NCBI RefSeq assembly: GCF_003129905.1 | Contig: NZ_QFFM01000007.1 | Span: 1 to 64,000 of the forward strand | Length of the DNA stretch: 64,000 nt | DNA from: Bifidobacterium callitrichidarum | GTDB taxonomy: Bacteria; Actinomycetota; Actinomycetes; Actinomycetales; Bifidobacteriaceae | Direction of reading: 5' to 3' | Part shown: positions 7,205-14,899 of the stretch, one piece after another | Position numbering within the stretch: the first letter of the stretch is position 1 | How the letters are laid out: each line of letters opens with the position of its first letter | Notes under the pieces: generated by a model | Told to the model about the DNA's origin: nothing | Databases searched by the model: none | The model's input: the letters and a program-made list of their open reading frames with translations, nothing else | Position numbers and translations under genes: made by a program

Positions 7205-10200
7205 TCAGTTTCCCTCTCCGTAGTCAACCCACAACTCGCACTGCTGCATCACCGTCTCGATGGCCTCCGGCACCTCATCCGGCGGGTACTTATGCTTCTT
7301 CAGCAATCGTTTGATTGACTTACGCATGCGAGCGCGGGCATCGTCTTTCTTCTGCCAGTCTATCGTGCGGTTCCTGCGCAACGTGTCAGTCAGCTCTCGG
7401 GTGATAGCAACCAGCTCATCGTTCTCGTAGAAATCCTTGATAGCTTGTGGCTTAGTCAGTGCATCATAAAAGGCAAGCTCTTCATCATCCAGACCAAGCG
7501 TCTTACCTTCCTGCCGCGCGGCCATGATCTCCTTGGCCATATCCAACAGCTGCTGTATGACCTCGGCGTTGGTGAGCATGCCGTTGAGATATGCATTAAC
7601 CGATTGCTGCAGCATCTCGGAGAACTTGCCAGCCATGACCACGCTCTTCTTGCGATATGCCTTGACCTGATCGTCAATCAGCTTGCGCAACAATTCCATC
7701 GCGAGATTCTTCTGCTTCATCTGTGCGACTTCGGCAAGGAAGGATTCATCAAACAGCGAGACCTCAACTGTCCGGTCTTCGAACAGATCGATAACGCCTT
7801 CGTTATGTACGCCTTGCTCCATGATGGCGGCGATTTGCTTGTTGATCTCCTTCAAAGACATGCGCGGATTGCCGGGATTAACGTTCAGCACTTTCAGCAT
7901 CTGCGTGCGCAACACATCGATGTACGCTTCTTCGATCTTCAATTCATCAGCGACCATGCTGCGGCACAAGCCGAATGCTTGGGCCATCTCCTTGGCGCAC
8001 TTGATAAAGTCCTTACGATCTTTCTCCCGCTCGGGATCAAGTAAGTAGTCCGCACCGTCCGCGATGGCTTCAGCCATCTGTTCGGCAGAATTGGTATGGA
8101 TTCGGTTCTGATAATCCAAACCATGTAGAAAGTCTCGGCACGCACTCAGCTTGTCAAGGAACAACGGATATGCGGTGTCGGCCACGTTCATGTCGCCATA
8201 CCGTTCACGATCACGCTTAGTGTAGTCGTGCATCGCGCGTTTCAGGGCACCAGCGATGCCGATGTAATCAACGATCAGGCCGCCTTCCTTGCCCTTGTAC
8301 ACACGATTCACTCGTGCCACAGCCTGCATGAGGTTGTGTCCTTTCATAGGCTTGTAGACGTACATCGTGGATAGCGAAGGTACATCGAAACCAGTCAGCC
8401 ACATATCCACTACGATGGCGATTTTGAACGGACTGTCATCATCCTTGAACTCTTTAGCGAGCTCATCTTTATGGGCTTTATTGCCGATGACCTTATGCCA
8501 TTCCTCCGGGTCCTGATTGGAAGACGTCATGACCACATGCACTTTGTCTTTCCATTGCGGGCGCAGTTCAAGGAACTTCTTGTACATACGCATAGCAATG
8601 GGCCGTGAATAGGCAACGACCAACGCCTTACCCGTCAGCTCGTCCGCGCGATTCTCCTCATAGTGATTCACGATGTCACGGCATAGGGAATCGATGGTCT
8701 CAGGAGCACCCAACACACTGTCCATCGTCGCCAAGTCACGTTTACTGCGATCAATAGCCATCTCATCGGCATCATCCGAGATGTTCTCGTACTGCTTATC
8801 CAATTCGCGGAGTATGTTTTCATCCAGCTTGAGCGAAACCACACGACTCTCATAGAACACCGGACGAGTGGCACCGTCCTCGACCGATTGGGTCATGTCG
8901 TACACGTCCACGTAATCACCGAATATCTCGCGGGTGGATTTATCCTGAGTCTCAATCGGAGTGCCGGTAAATCCTATATAGGAAGCGTTCGGGAGCGCTT
9001 GCCTGACTTTCAACGCATCACCCACTGAATGAGTACCATCCGCATGGAGTTTTATTTCCAGTCCGTACTGACTGCGGTGCGCTTCGTCGGCCATGACCAC
9101 GATGTTGCGGCGTTCTGATAGCGGTTCATCGGATTCACTGAACTTCTGCATCGTCGTGAATACGATGCCGTTCGCCTGCCGATTGTTCAGGAGTTCGACA
9201 AGATTGTCACGGCTGACCGCCTGCTGTGGTTGCTGGCGCAGGAAATCTGCGCACTTGGCGAATTGTCCATATAGCTGCCCATCCAAATCGGTACGGTCAG
9301 TGGTCACCACAATCGTCGGGCTGTTCACCTGTTCAGCCAGCAAATGTGCGTAGAACACCATCGACAATGATTTGCCGGAACCCTGTGTATGCCAGAACAC
9401 GCCGGCTTTGCCATCGCTGTTCATGGCGCGCAAGGTGCTCTCCACAGCCTTATGAACGCCGAAGTACTGATGGTACGCCGCTAGAATCTTTGCGGTTCCG
9501 TCCTCCGACTTGGAGAAGCAGATGAAGTTGCGAAGAATGTCAAGCAGCCGGTCTTTGGGGAACATGCCATCGAGCAGCGTGGTCCATCGGATAACGATCT
9601 TGTTGGCAATCTTCGAGTAATCGCCGTCAGCAGTCTTCCACTGCATGAAGCGATCCTCGCTGGCCGTGATGGTTCCGACACGGGTATCGCTCATATCCGT
9701 CATCACGCAGAATGCGTTATAAGCGAACAGTGACGGAATCACTTTCATATAGTTACGCAACTGCAGGTATGCATCCGATGCGTCGACATTCTCGCGCGAC
9801 GGTGATTTCAGTTCAAACACCACCAATGGCATGCCATTTACGAACACGATTACGTCGGGCCGTTTCTCCTCATACTCAACGTACGTCCATTGGTTTACCA
9901 CGTTGAATACGTTTCGATCAGGATGCTCGAAATCAATGATCCGCACATGGTCGGGAGTCATCTTTTCTCCGTCGAAAAACGATACTTCTACACCTGATTG
10001 CAGGTATTCCATGAACTGAATATTGCGTGTCAGCAGATCGACACCTTCGATATCCGACACCTTTCGGACGGCTTCCGCAAGGGCAGCCGGATGGATTCCC
10101 GGATTGATCCGGCGTAGGCAGTCTTCCAACACGCCAGGCAGCAAAACATCACGATATGACTCATCCGTGCGCTTCACTTCCGGCCCGTACAGCCATTCGT

Positions 10201-10306
10201 AGCCCAGAGATTGCAGACGTTGAATGACTGCATGCTCGAACATTGCCTCGTCAAATACGGAAAACTTCTTGTCGCTTTCCGGCTCGGACAAATGATCGTT
10301 CGCCAT
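7205..10306 (-). CDS. hsdR: Type I restriction endonuclease subunit HsdR
   Basis: The 1033-aa protein carries an N-terminal PD-(D/E)XK nuclease (EEKRPDVIVFVNG followed by VVFELKSP), a Walker A HTQGSGKS, a DEAH-type box (ADEAHRSQ), further SF2 motifs (TGTPIE, VARVNRVYKGK) and a C-terminal helical domain. HsdR uses ATP to translocate and cut DNA lacking the host mark. I start at ATG 10306, with AAAGGAG upstream, not at the in-frame ATG 10360, which has no clear ribosome-binding site. It is first in the minus-strand operon and divergent from the histidine kinase gene; I see no convincing promoter hexamers in the gap. Confidence 0.95.
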   Translation of the reverse strand: MANDHLSEPESDKKFSVFDEAMFEHAVIQRLQSLGYEWLYGPEVKRTDESYRDVLLPGVLEDCLRRINPGIHPAALAEAVRKVSDIEGVDLLTRNIQFMEYLQSGVEVSFFDGEKMTPDHVRIIDFEHPDRNVFNVVNQWTYVEYEEKRPDVIVFVNGMPLVVFELKSPSRENVDASDAYLQLRNYMKVIPSLFAYNAFCVMTDMSDTRVGTITASEDRFMQWKTADGDYSKIANKIVIRWTTLLDGMFPKDRLLDILRNFICFSKSEDGTAKILAAYHQYFGVHKAVESTLRAMNSDGKAGVFWHTQGSGKSLSMVFYAHLLAEQVNSPTIVVTTDRTDLDGQLYGQFAKCADFLRQQPQQAVSRDNLVELLNNRQANGIVFTTMQKFSESDEPLSERRNIVVMADEAHRSQYGLEIKLHADGTHSVGDALKVRQALPNASYIGFTGTPIETQDKSTREIFGDYVDVYDMTQSVEDGATRPVFYESRVVSLKLDENILRELDKQYENISDDADEMAIDRSKRDLATMDSVLGAPETIDSLCRDIVNHYEENRADELTGKALVVAYSRPIAMRMYKKFLELRPQWKDKVHVVMTSSNQDPEEWHKVIGNKAHKDELAKEFKDDDSPFKIAIVVDMWLTGFDVPSLSTMYVYKPMKGHNLMQAVARVNRVYKGKEGGLIVDYIGIAGALKRAMHDYTKRDRERYGDMNVADTAYPLFLDKLSACRDFLHGLDYQNRIHTNSAEQMAEAIADGADYLLDPEREKDRKDFIKCAKEMAQAFGLCRSMVADELKIEEAYIDVLRTQMLKVLNVNPGNPRMSLKEINKQIAAIMEQGVHNEGVIDLFEDRTVEVSLFDESFLAEVAQMKQKNLAMELLRKLIDDQVKAYRKKSVVMAGKFSEMLQQSVNAYLNGMLTNAEVIQQLLDMAKEIMAARQEGKTLGLDDEELAFYDALTKPQAIKDFYENDELVAITRELTDTLRRNRTIDWQKKDDARARMRKSIKRLLKKHKYPPDEVPEAIETVMQQCELWVDYGEGN

Positions 10307-10488
10307 CAGAGTCTCCTTTGCCTCTTCGCACATTGAATAGCTGCTGGGAATACCAATCATGGTACTATCCTGCTCAATAACATGTCAGGTTAGACGCACG
10401 CCTTGGGAAAGCATCCCAGCCCGCAGCCTCTTCCCGACTTTAACGAGTAGGCTTATCCGTAGGGAAGGATTTGTGCCTCGGAGGTCTT

Positions 10489-11877
10489 ATGCGAACGATG
10501 GCGGAGAAGGGGTTGCTGCTGGCGCTCGGCGTGGCGCTGCTGGCGATGCCGTATGCCGTCGGCAGCGAGGGCGCGCAGGATATCTCCGTGATGGGGTATG
10601 CGGGGATGATCGCCGGGCTGCTGGTCGCGGCGTCCGCGACGGGGCTTGCCGAATGGCTGGCGCGTGGGCCCTGGGCCTGGCTGCCGACGTGCGCATATGA
10701 GATGGCCGCCGCGGCGTTGCCTTCATGGACCGTGTTCCTGCCCGTCATCGCCTATGATGCGGCTCGCCTGACATCCTGCGTTCCATCTGTTTCGGCGCGA
10801 ACCGCATCACCCACGACCGCATCCGGCACGATGCCGACCAGTACGACGAATACGTTCGCATCACGCTGGCGGGATGCGCTCCCCTATGTCACGTTGGCCT
10901 CTCGATGGTTGTGGCTGCTTCCGCTGGCGGTATCGACATGCCATATCCTCGTCACCGAAGACAGCTCCCAACCATCCTTCGCAAAAGGCGCGATATCGTT
11001 CATGCTCACTGTGGGAGCCACTGTGCTGGGCTTCGCACTGGGGGCGAGGACCACGCATGAGGACTCATTGCGGCGGCAGTTGCGCGCCTTGCAGGATCGG
11101 TCTCGGCAATCGGCCCGCGCCAATCGCCTGCGGCTCGCGGACGTGGACGAGGAGCGGGCGCAGTCGGTGCGCATGGCCACGCTCGGCGAACGTACGCGCA
11201 TCGCACGCGAGATTCATGACAATGTGGGCCATCTGCTGACCCGAGCCATCATGCAGGCGCAGGCCGGCCGCGCCGTGGCCGATGCGACCGGCGATACCGT
11301 GGCCGCACAAGGTTTCGGCGCGCTTGGCGAGACGCTGAATGACGCGATGACGATGGTGCGCCGGTCCGTGCATGATCTGGAGGATGACGGCACTGATTTC
11401 GCCGCACAGATCGAGGCGGCGGTTCACTCGTTCGAGGGGGTCTCCCCCGGGTTCTCGATCCGGCTTGAGAACGATGTCACCTCGGCCCCGGCACCCGTAT
11501 CCCGCTGTTTCGCCACGGTGATCAGGGAGGCCTTGTCGAATGTGGTGCATCACAGCCAGGCTCGTACCGCACAGGTCACGTTGCGTGATTTCCCCGCGTT
11601 CTGGCAGTTGGTCGTACAGGATGAGGGCCCGGCGAAACCAACGGTTGGCGGAACGTCTCGTACCGGTTCCGTCAACCGGCCTGGCGACAGGCTATCGGCC
11701 AATGAATTGCCTCGCGGCATGGGATTGGCGGACATCGAATCGCGTGTGCGGGCCATAGGCGGTACGGCGTTGTGCGGACCGTACGATGGCGGCTGGCGGG
11801 TGTTCGTTTCGGTACCGAAGCGGGCGTGGAACCATGCAAAAGTGTCGAATGACGGGAAAGCGAAAGGCACTGTATGA
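10489..11877 (+). CDS. Sensor histidine kinase (HisKA_3/NarX type)
   Basis: The protein has several hydrophobic segments in the first 200 residues, then a coiled segment, a HisKA_3 dimerisation motif (TRIAREIHDNVGHLL, phospho-acceptor His near residue 243) and an ATPase domain with a REALSNVVHHS N-box and a GMGLADIESRV lid. It would sense a membrane signal and phosphorylate the regulator that follows. The start at ATG 10489 is preceded by GGAGG at short spacing; TTG 10471 and ATG 10498 are alternatives. The 3' end overlaps the response regulator by ATGA. The G1 box reads DEGPA instead of the usual DNG, so ATP binding may be atypical. Confidence 0.85.
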   Translation: MRTMAEKGLLLALGVALLAMPYAVGSEGAQDISVMGYAGMIAGLLVAASATGLAEWLARGPWAWLPTCAYEMAAAALPSWTVFLPVIAYDAARLTSCVPSVSARTASPTTASGTMPTSTTNTFASRWRDALPYVTLASRWLWLLPLAVSTCHILVTEDSSQPSFAKGAISFMLTVGATVLGFALGARTTHEDSLRRQLRALQDRSRQSARANRLRLADVDEERAQSVRMATLGERTRIAREIHDNVGHLLTRAIMQAQAGRAVADATGDTVAAQGFGALGETLNDAMTMVRRSVHDLEDDGTDFAAQIEAAVHSFEGVSPGFSIRLENDVTSAPAPVSRCFATVIREALSNVVHHSQARTAQVTLRDFPAFWQLVVQDEGPAKPTVGGTSRTGSVNRPGDRLSANELPRGMGLADIESRVRAIGGTALCGPYDGGWRVFVSVPKRAWNHAKVSNDGKAKGTV

Positions 11878-12656
11878 GAATCGCAATCGTGGATGACGAT
11901 CCGATCGTCTGCCAGTCGTTGCAGACCATTCTGACGGCCACCGGCGCGGCGGACGTACTGTGGACCGCGAACGACGGCACGACCGCAGTGGCACGGTATT
12001 TCGAGACCCCGGCCAACCACCCGGATATCCTGCTCATCGACATCCAGATGCCCGGCAAAAGCGGTCTTGACGCGGCCGGCGAGATTCTGAGGAAGGACCC
12101 CGCCGCGCGCATCCTGTTCCTGACCACGTTCGCGGACCGGTCGTACATCGCGCAGGCCATGGCCCTCGGCGCCAAGGGGTATCTCATCAAGCAGGATGTG
12201 ACCGCTGTGGCGCCGGCCCTGCAGGCGGTGATGGCCGGTCAGGTGGTGCTGGGCGCCGAGGTGCTCGGCAAACTCACCGGTTCCGCGGCGGGCAACGGCA
12301 ACCAATCCGCAACCGGCAGCGGCGACATCGTGCACGGAGCGGGCCGGGCCTCCGGACGGACCGGCATCGACGGTATGACGGCATCGGATGGAGACGTCGT
12401 CACGGCATCGTCCAATGCGGCTCAACCGGAATCCCCCGCCGCACTGGCCGCGGACCGACGCGCGCTGGATGCGATGGACGAGCGCAATCGTGACATTGCG
12501 GCGCTGGTGGCGCAGGGATTCGACAACCGTGACATCGCGGCGAAGCTGTTCCTGAGCGAAGGCACCGTGCGCAACCGCATCAGCGCCATGCTGGACAAGC
12601 TGGGACTCACCAACCGCACCCAGCTCGCCATCCTCTGGATCAACTCGCACCGGTGA
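11874..12656 (+). CDS. NarL/LuxR-family response regulator
   Basis: This 260-aa regulator has a receiver domain (acidic DDD near residue 8, phospho-acceptor Asp near 56 in LLIDIQMPGKSG, Lys in YLIKQD) and a C-terminal LuxR-type helix-turn-helix (FDNRDIAAKLFLSEGTVRNR). A linker of about 60 Gly/Ala/Ser/Asn-rich residues between the domains is unusually long. The ATG overlaps the kinase stop codon, so the pair is translationally coupled. Target genes cannot be identified here; no transporter gene follows on this strand. Confidence 0.92.
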   Translation: MRIAIVDDDPIVCQSLQTILTATGAADVLWTANDGTTAVARYFETPANHPDILLIDIQMPGKSGLDAAGEILRKDPAARILFLTTFADRSYIAQAMALGAKGYLIKQDVTAVAPALQAVMAGQVVLGAEVLGKLTGSAAGNGNQSATGSGDIVHGAGRASGRTGIDGMTASDGDVVTASSNAAQPESPAALAADRRALDAMDERNRDIAALVAQGFDNRDIAAKLFLSEGTVRNRISAMLDKLGLTNRTQLAILWINSHR

Positions 12657-12698
12657 GACGGAACAACAATCGATGAGTTTTCTTATTGCTCGGGATCT

Positions 12699-12843
12699 AC
12701 CCCTCAGCCGGCTCCGCCGACAGCTCGTCCTGCAATTAGGGACGGACTCCATCCGCGTTTCATGAGCTCGACTGTCGTCTCGCACATTGCCTGTAAACAG
12801 CTTTGCTGTTTACTTCACGGCAACGTCCTGACAAGGGGGAGCC
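12699..12843 (-). repeat. Intergenic palindromic repeat, long form (copy 1)
   Basis: Read on the minus strand, this starts GGCTCCCCCTTGTCAGGA and ends GCCGGCTGAGGGGT, the two ends of the short repeat seen elsewhere, with about 95 bp between them. The same long form, with a clearly related middle, is at 26015-26158. The middle contains its own hairpin (GTAAACAGC...GCTGTTTAC). It fills most of the gap between a response regulator and the DUF47 gene. Confidence 0.7.
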
Positions 12844-12855
12844 AAGAAAATGACA

Positions 12856-13479
12856 TCAGCTGTTCTTCATGACGATGCCGTCGACCACATTGGCCACGGC
12901 TTCGCAGTTGTCCGCGCACTGTTCGAGGTGGCGGAACACGTCGTGCCAGGCGAACACCTGCAGCGGGTCGGTGCAGGTGGTGTGCAGCGTGCGCATGGCC
13001 TCGATGAACACGTGGTCGGCGTCGGTCTCGATGGTGTTGATGGCGAACACGCGCTCGCGTAACGTCTTGGAGCGCTTGAACTGCGGCAGTTCGCCGACGA
13101 GCCCGGCGATCTGCTCGCAGCCGTGAACCACCATGTCCGTCAGCTGCAGGGCCTCGGGACGCATGTCGGTCACATTGTCGTAGTACATGCGGTCGAGCAC
13201 GCCCTCGATGCTGTCGATCACGTCGTCGAGCACGTAGCTCAGCTGGCCGATGTCCTCGCGGTCGAACGGGGTGATGAAGGCGGTGACGAGCTCGTCCATC
13301 ATCCTGTGACGTACCTTGTCGGCGGCCTGTTCGATGCGGTGCATCTCCTCCATGCTGTCCTTGAGCTGTTCGGAGTCGTAGCCGTGCATGACCTCGGAGA
13401 GCAGGTGCGCGGCCTGGCATGCGTATTCCGCGCTCTCACGGAACCCGTCGAAGTAGAAGGAATCGTTTTTTCTTGCCAT
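12856..13479 (-). CDS. DUF47/PhoU-like phosphate transport accessory protein
   Basis: The 207-aa helical protein matches the DUF47 (PhoU-like) family: FYFDGFRESAEYACQAAHLL at the start, then EEMHRIEQAADKVRHRMMDEL and FITPFDREDIGQLSYVLDDVID. These proteins are commonly encoded with PiT transporters and are thought to control them. The true start is ATG 13479 (MARKNDSFYF), preceded by AAAGGAA, 14 bp after the PiT stop codon; the reading frame stays open upstream but overlaps PiT. It forms an operon with PiT. Confidence 0.92.
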   Translation of the reverse strand: MARKNDSFYFDGFRESAEYACQAAHLLSEVMHGYDSEQLKDSMEEMHRIEQAADKVRHRMMDELVTAFITPFDREDIGQLSYVLDDVIDSIEGVLDRMYYDNVTDMRPEALQLTDMVVHGCEQIAGLVGELPQFKRSKTLRERVFAINTIETDADHVFIEAMRTLHTTCTDPLQVFAWHDVFRHLEQCADNCEAVANVVDGIVMKNS

Positions 13480-13493
13480 TGCGGGGTTCCTTT

Positions 13494-14546
13494 CTAGAAC
13501 ACGAACATGAACAGTTTGGCCATGGCGAAGCTGATGAGGCCGCATCCGGGGAACGTGAAGACCCAGGTGAGCATCATGTCGCGCACTACGCCGAAGTTGA
13601 TGGCGGACAGCCGGCGGACCGCACCCACACCCATGATGGCGCTGGTCTTGGTGTGCGTGGTGGAGACGGGGATGCCGAGCACGGTCATGACGAGCAGGCA
13701 CAGCGCACTGGAAAGATCCGCGGAGAAGCCCTGGTATTTCTCCAGTTTGACCATGTCCATGCCCACGGACTTGATGATCTTCTCGCCGCCCACGCTGGTG
13801 CCCACGCCCATGATGGTGCTGCACAGGATCATGAGCCATACGGGGATCACCACGCCGACGACGCTCGACTGCCCGTTGCAGAACGCCATGCCGAGGAACA
13901 GCACACCGATGAACTTCTGGCCGTCCTGCGCGCCGTGCATGAAGCTGTTGGCCGCGGCGCCCACGATCTGCGCGTAGGTGAAGAAGCCGTTGGTGCGGCG
14001 TCGGTCGAATCCGGCGCAGATCAGGGTGACGATCTTGCACACGAGCCAACCCATGCCGAAGCCGATGATGAGGCTTGCCGCCAGACCGTAGAGCACCTTG
14101 ACCCATTCGCCCATGTTGACGCCGGCGATACCGCCCTGGATGGCGATGGCCGCGCCGGTCAGGCCCGCGATGAGGCTGTGGCTTTCGGAGGTGGGGATGC
14201 CGAGCATGGAGGCGCCCACGCTGTAGACCACGATGGAGAAAAGCGCCGCGCACAGGGCGATGAGGGCCGCATGCGTGTCACCGCCGAAATCCACCATGGT
14301 GGAGATCGTGGAAGCCACCGAGGCGTTGAACTGGGTCATGAGGAAGACGCCCAGGAAGTTGAACACCGCCGCCATGATGACCGCGGAACGTACGCGCATG
14401 CAACGGGTGGTCACGCAGGTGGCGATGGCGTTGGGAGCATCCGTCCATCCGTTGACGAAGATGACGCCGAGCGTCAGCAACGTTGTCACGGCGAGCGCCG
14501 GGTTGGAGAACACCTGTTGGATGAAGTAGGCCAGGGATACGTCCAC
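13494..14546 (-). CDS. pit: PiT-family inorganic phosphate transporter
   Basis: This 350-aa membrane protein has the two PiT signature regions: NGWTDAPNAIAT near residue 32 and PVSTTHTKTSAIMGVGAVRR near residue 290, plus PTSESHSLIAGLTGAAIA. About ten hydrophobic segments are visible. PiT proteins take up phosphate coupled to an ion gradient. The start at 14546 is followed directly by a membrane-inserting segment. It is first in a two-gene operon with the DUF47 protein; a direct repeat lies upstream. Confidence 0.94.
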   Translation of the reverse strand: MDVSLAYFIQQVFSNPALAVTTLLTLGVIFVNGWTDAPNAIATCVTTRCMRVRSAVIMAAVFNFLGVFLMTQFNASVASTISTMVDFGGDTHAALIALCAALFSIVVYSVGASMLGIPTSESHSLIAGLTGAAIAIQGGIAGVNMGEWVKVLYGLAASLIIGFGMGWLVCKIVTLICAGFDRRRTNGFFTYAQIVGAAANSFMHGAQDGQKFIGVLFLGMAFCNGQSSVVGVVIPVWLMILCSTIMGVGTSVGGEKIIKSVGMDMVKLEKYQGFSADLSSALCLLVMTVLGIPVSTTHTKTSAIMGVGAVRRLSAINFGVVRDMMLTWVFTFPGCGLISFAMAKLFMFVF

Positions 14547-14591
14547 GGCTAGTCATCACCTTCTTCTTCGGGGGTGGCGGAAAGTCGTCAC

Positions 14592-14609
14592 ACCGATTGT
14601 AACCGATTG
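14592..14609. promoter_or_regulatory. Direct repeat upstream of the phosphate transporter gene
   Basis: ACCGATTG occurs twice, 10 bp apart start to start (14592 and 14602), within a frame of GTCAC and GTGAC. One-helical-turn spacing is typical of a regulator binding as a tandem dimer. It lies about 45 bp upstream of the pit start. A phosphate-responsive operator is a guess. Confidence 0.35.
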
Positions 14610-14658
14610 GTGACTACGTAGCGGTATTCGTGGCGTTGTGTGTGGCTTCGTTCATAAG

Positions 14659-14683
14659 AAAGCCCCTCACGGGGAGGGGCTTT
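14659..14683 (-). terminator. Rho-independent terminator after cstA/ybdD
   Basis: AAAGCCCCTC pairs with GAGGGGCTTT around a 5-nt loop, with TTTCTT following on the minus strand, just after the YbdD-like gene. Confidence 0.8.
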
Positions 14684-14686
14684 GCG

Positions 14687-14899
14687 TCAGCAGCAACAGC
14701 TGGTGTTGGGGTGGAGCCGGTCGTAGGCTTCGCGGGCGCGGAGGTATTCGACCTCGCTCATCGGGTTTTCGCCGGGGTGTTCGGCGGCGAAGTGCTCAAG
14801 GTAATGGCCGTACCTCGCCTCGCCGCTGATCTCCCGCAGATACCAGACGATGCCTCGCCATGCGTGCGCGAGTCGTTCCGCGATATCCCCCGGCATCAC
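14687..14899 (-). CDS. YbdD/YjiX-family small protein (CstA partner)
   Basis: This 70-aa protein fits the YbdD/YjiX (DUF466) family: a conserved tryptophan and tyrosine stretch (RGIVWYLREISGEARYGHYLEH), then PMSEVEYLRAREAYD, ending in a cysteine triplet (TSCCC). Such genes follow cstA or its paralogues in many bacteria and the proteins are needed for, or modulate, CstA-type pyruvate/peptide uptake. The ATG at 14899 overlaps the cstA stop codon (ATGA), showing translational coupling. A terminator follows. Confidence 0.88.
   Translation of the reverse strand: MMPGDIAERLAHAWRGIVWYLREISGEARYGHYLEHFAAEHPGENPMSEVEYLRAREAYDRLHPNTSCCC

Noticed and set aside
13419-14552. Plus-strand open frame opposite the PiT transporter gene
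   Set aside because: It has His/Asp/Gly/Ala-rich artefact composition and overlaps two recognised genes.
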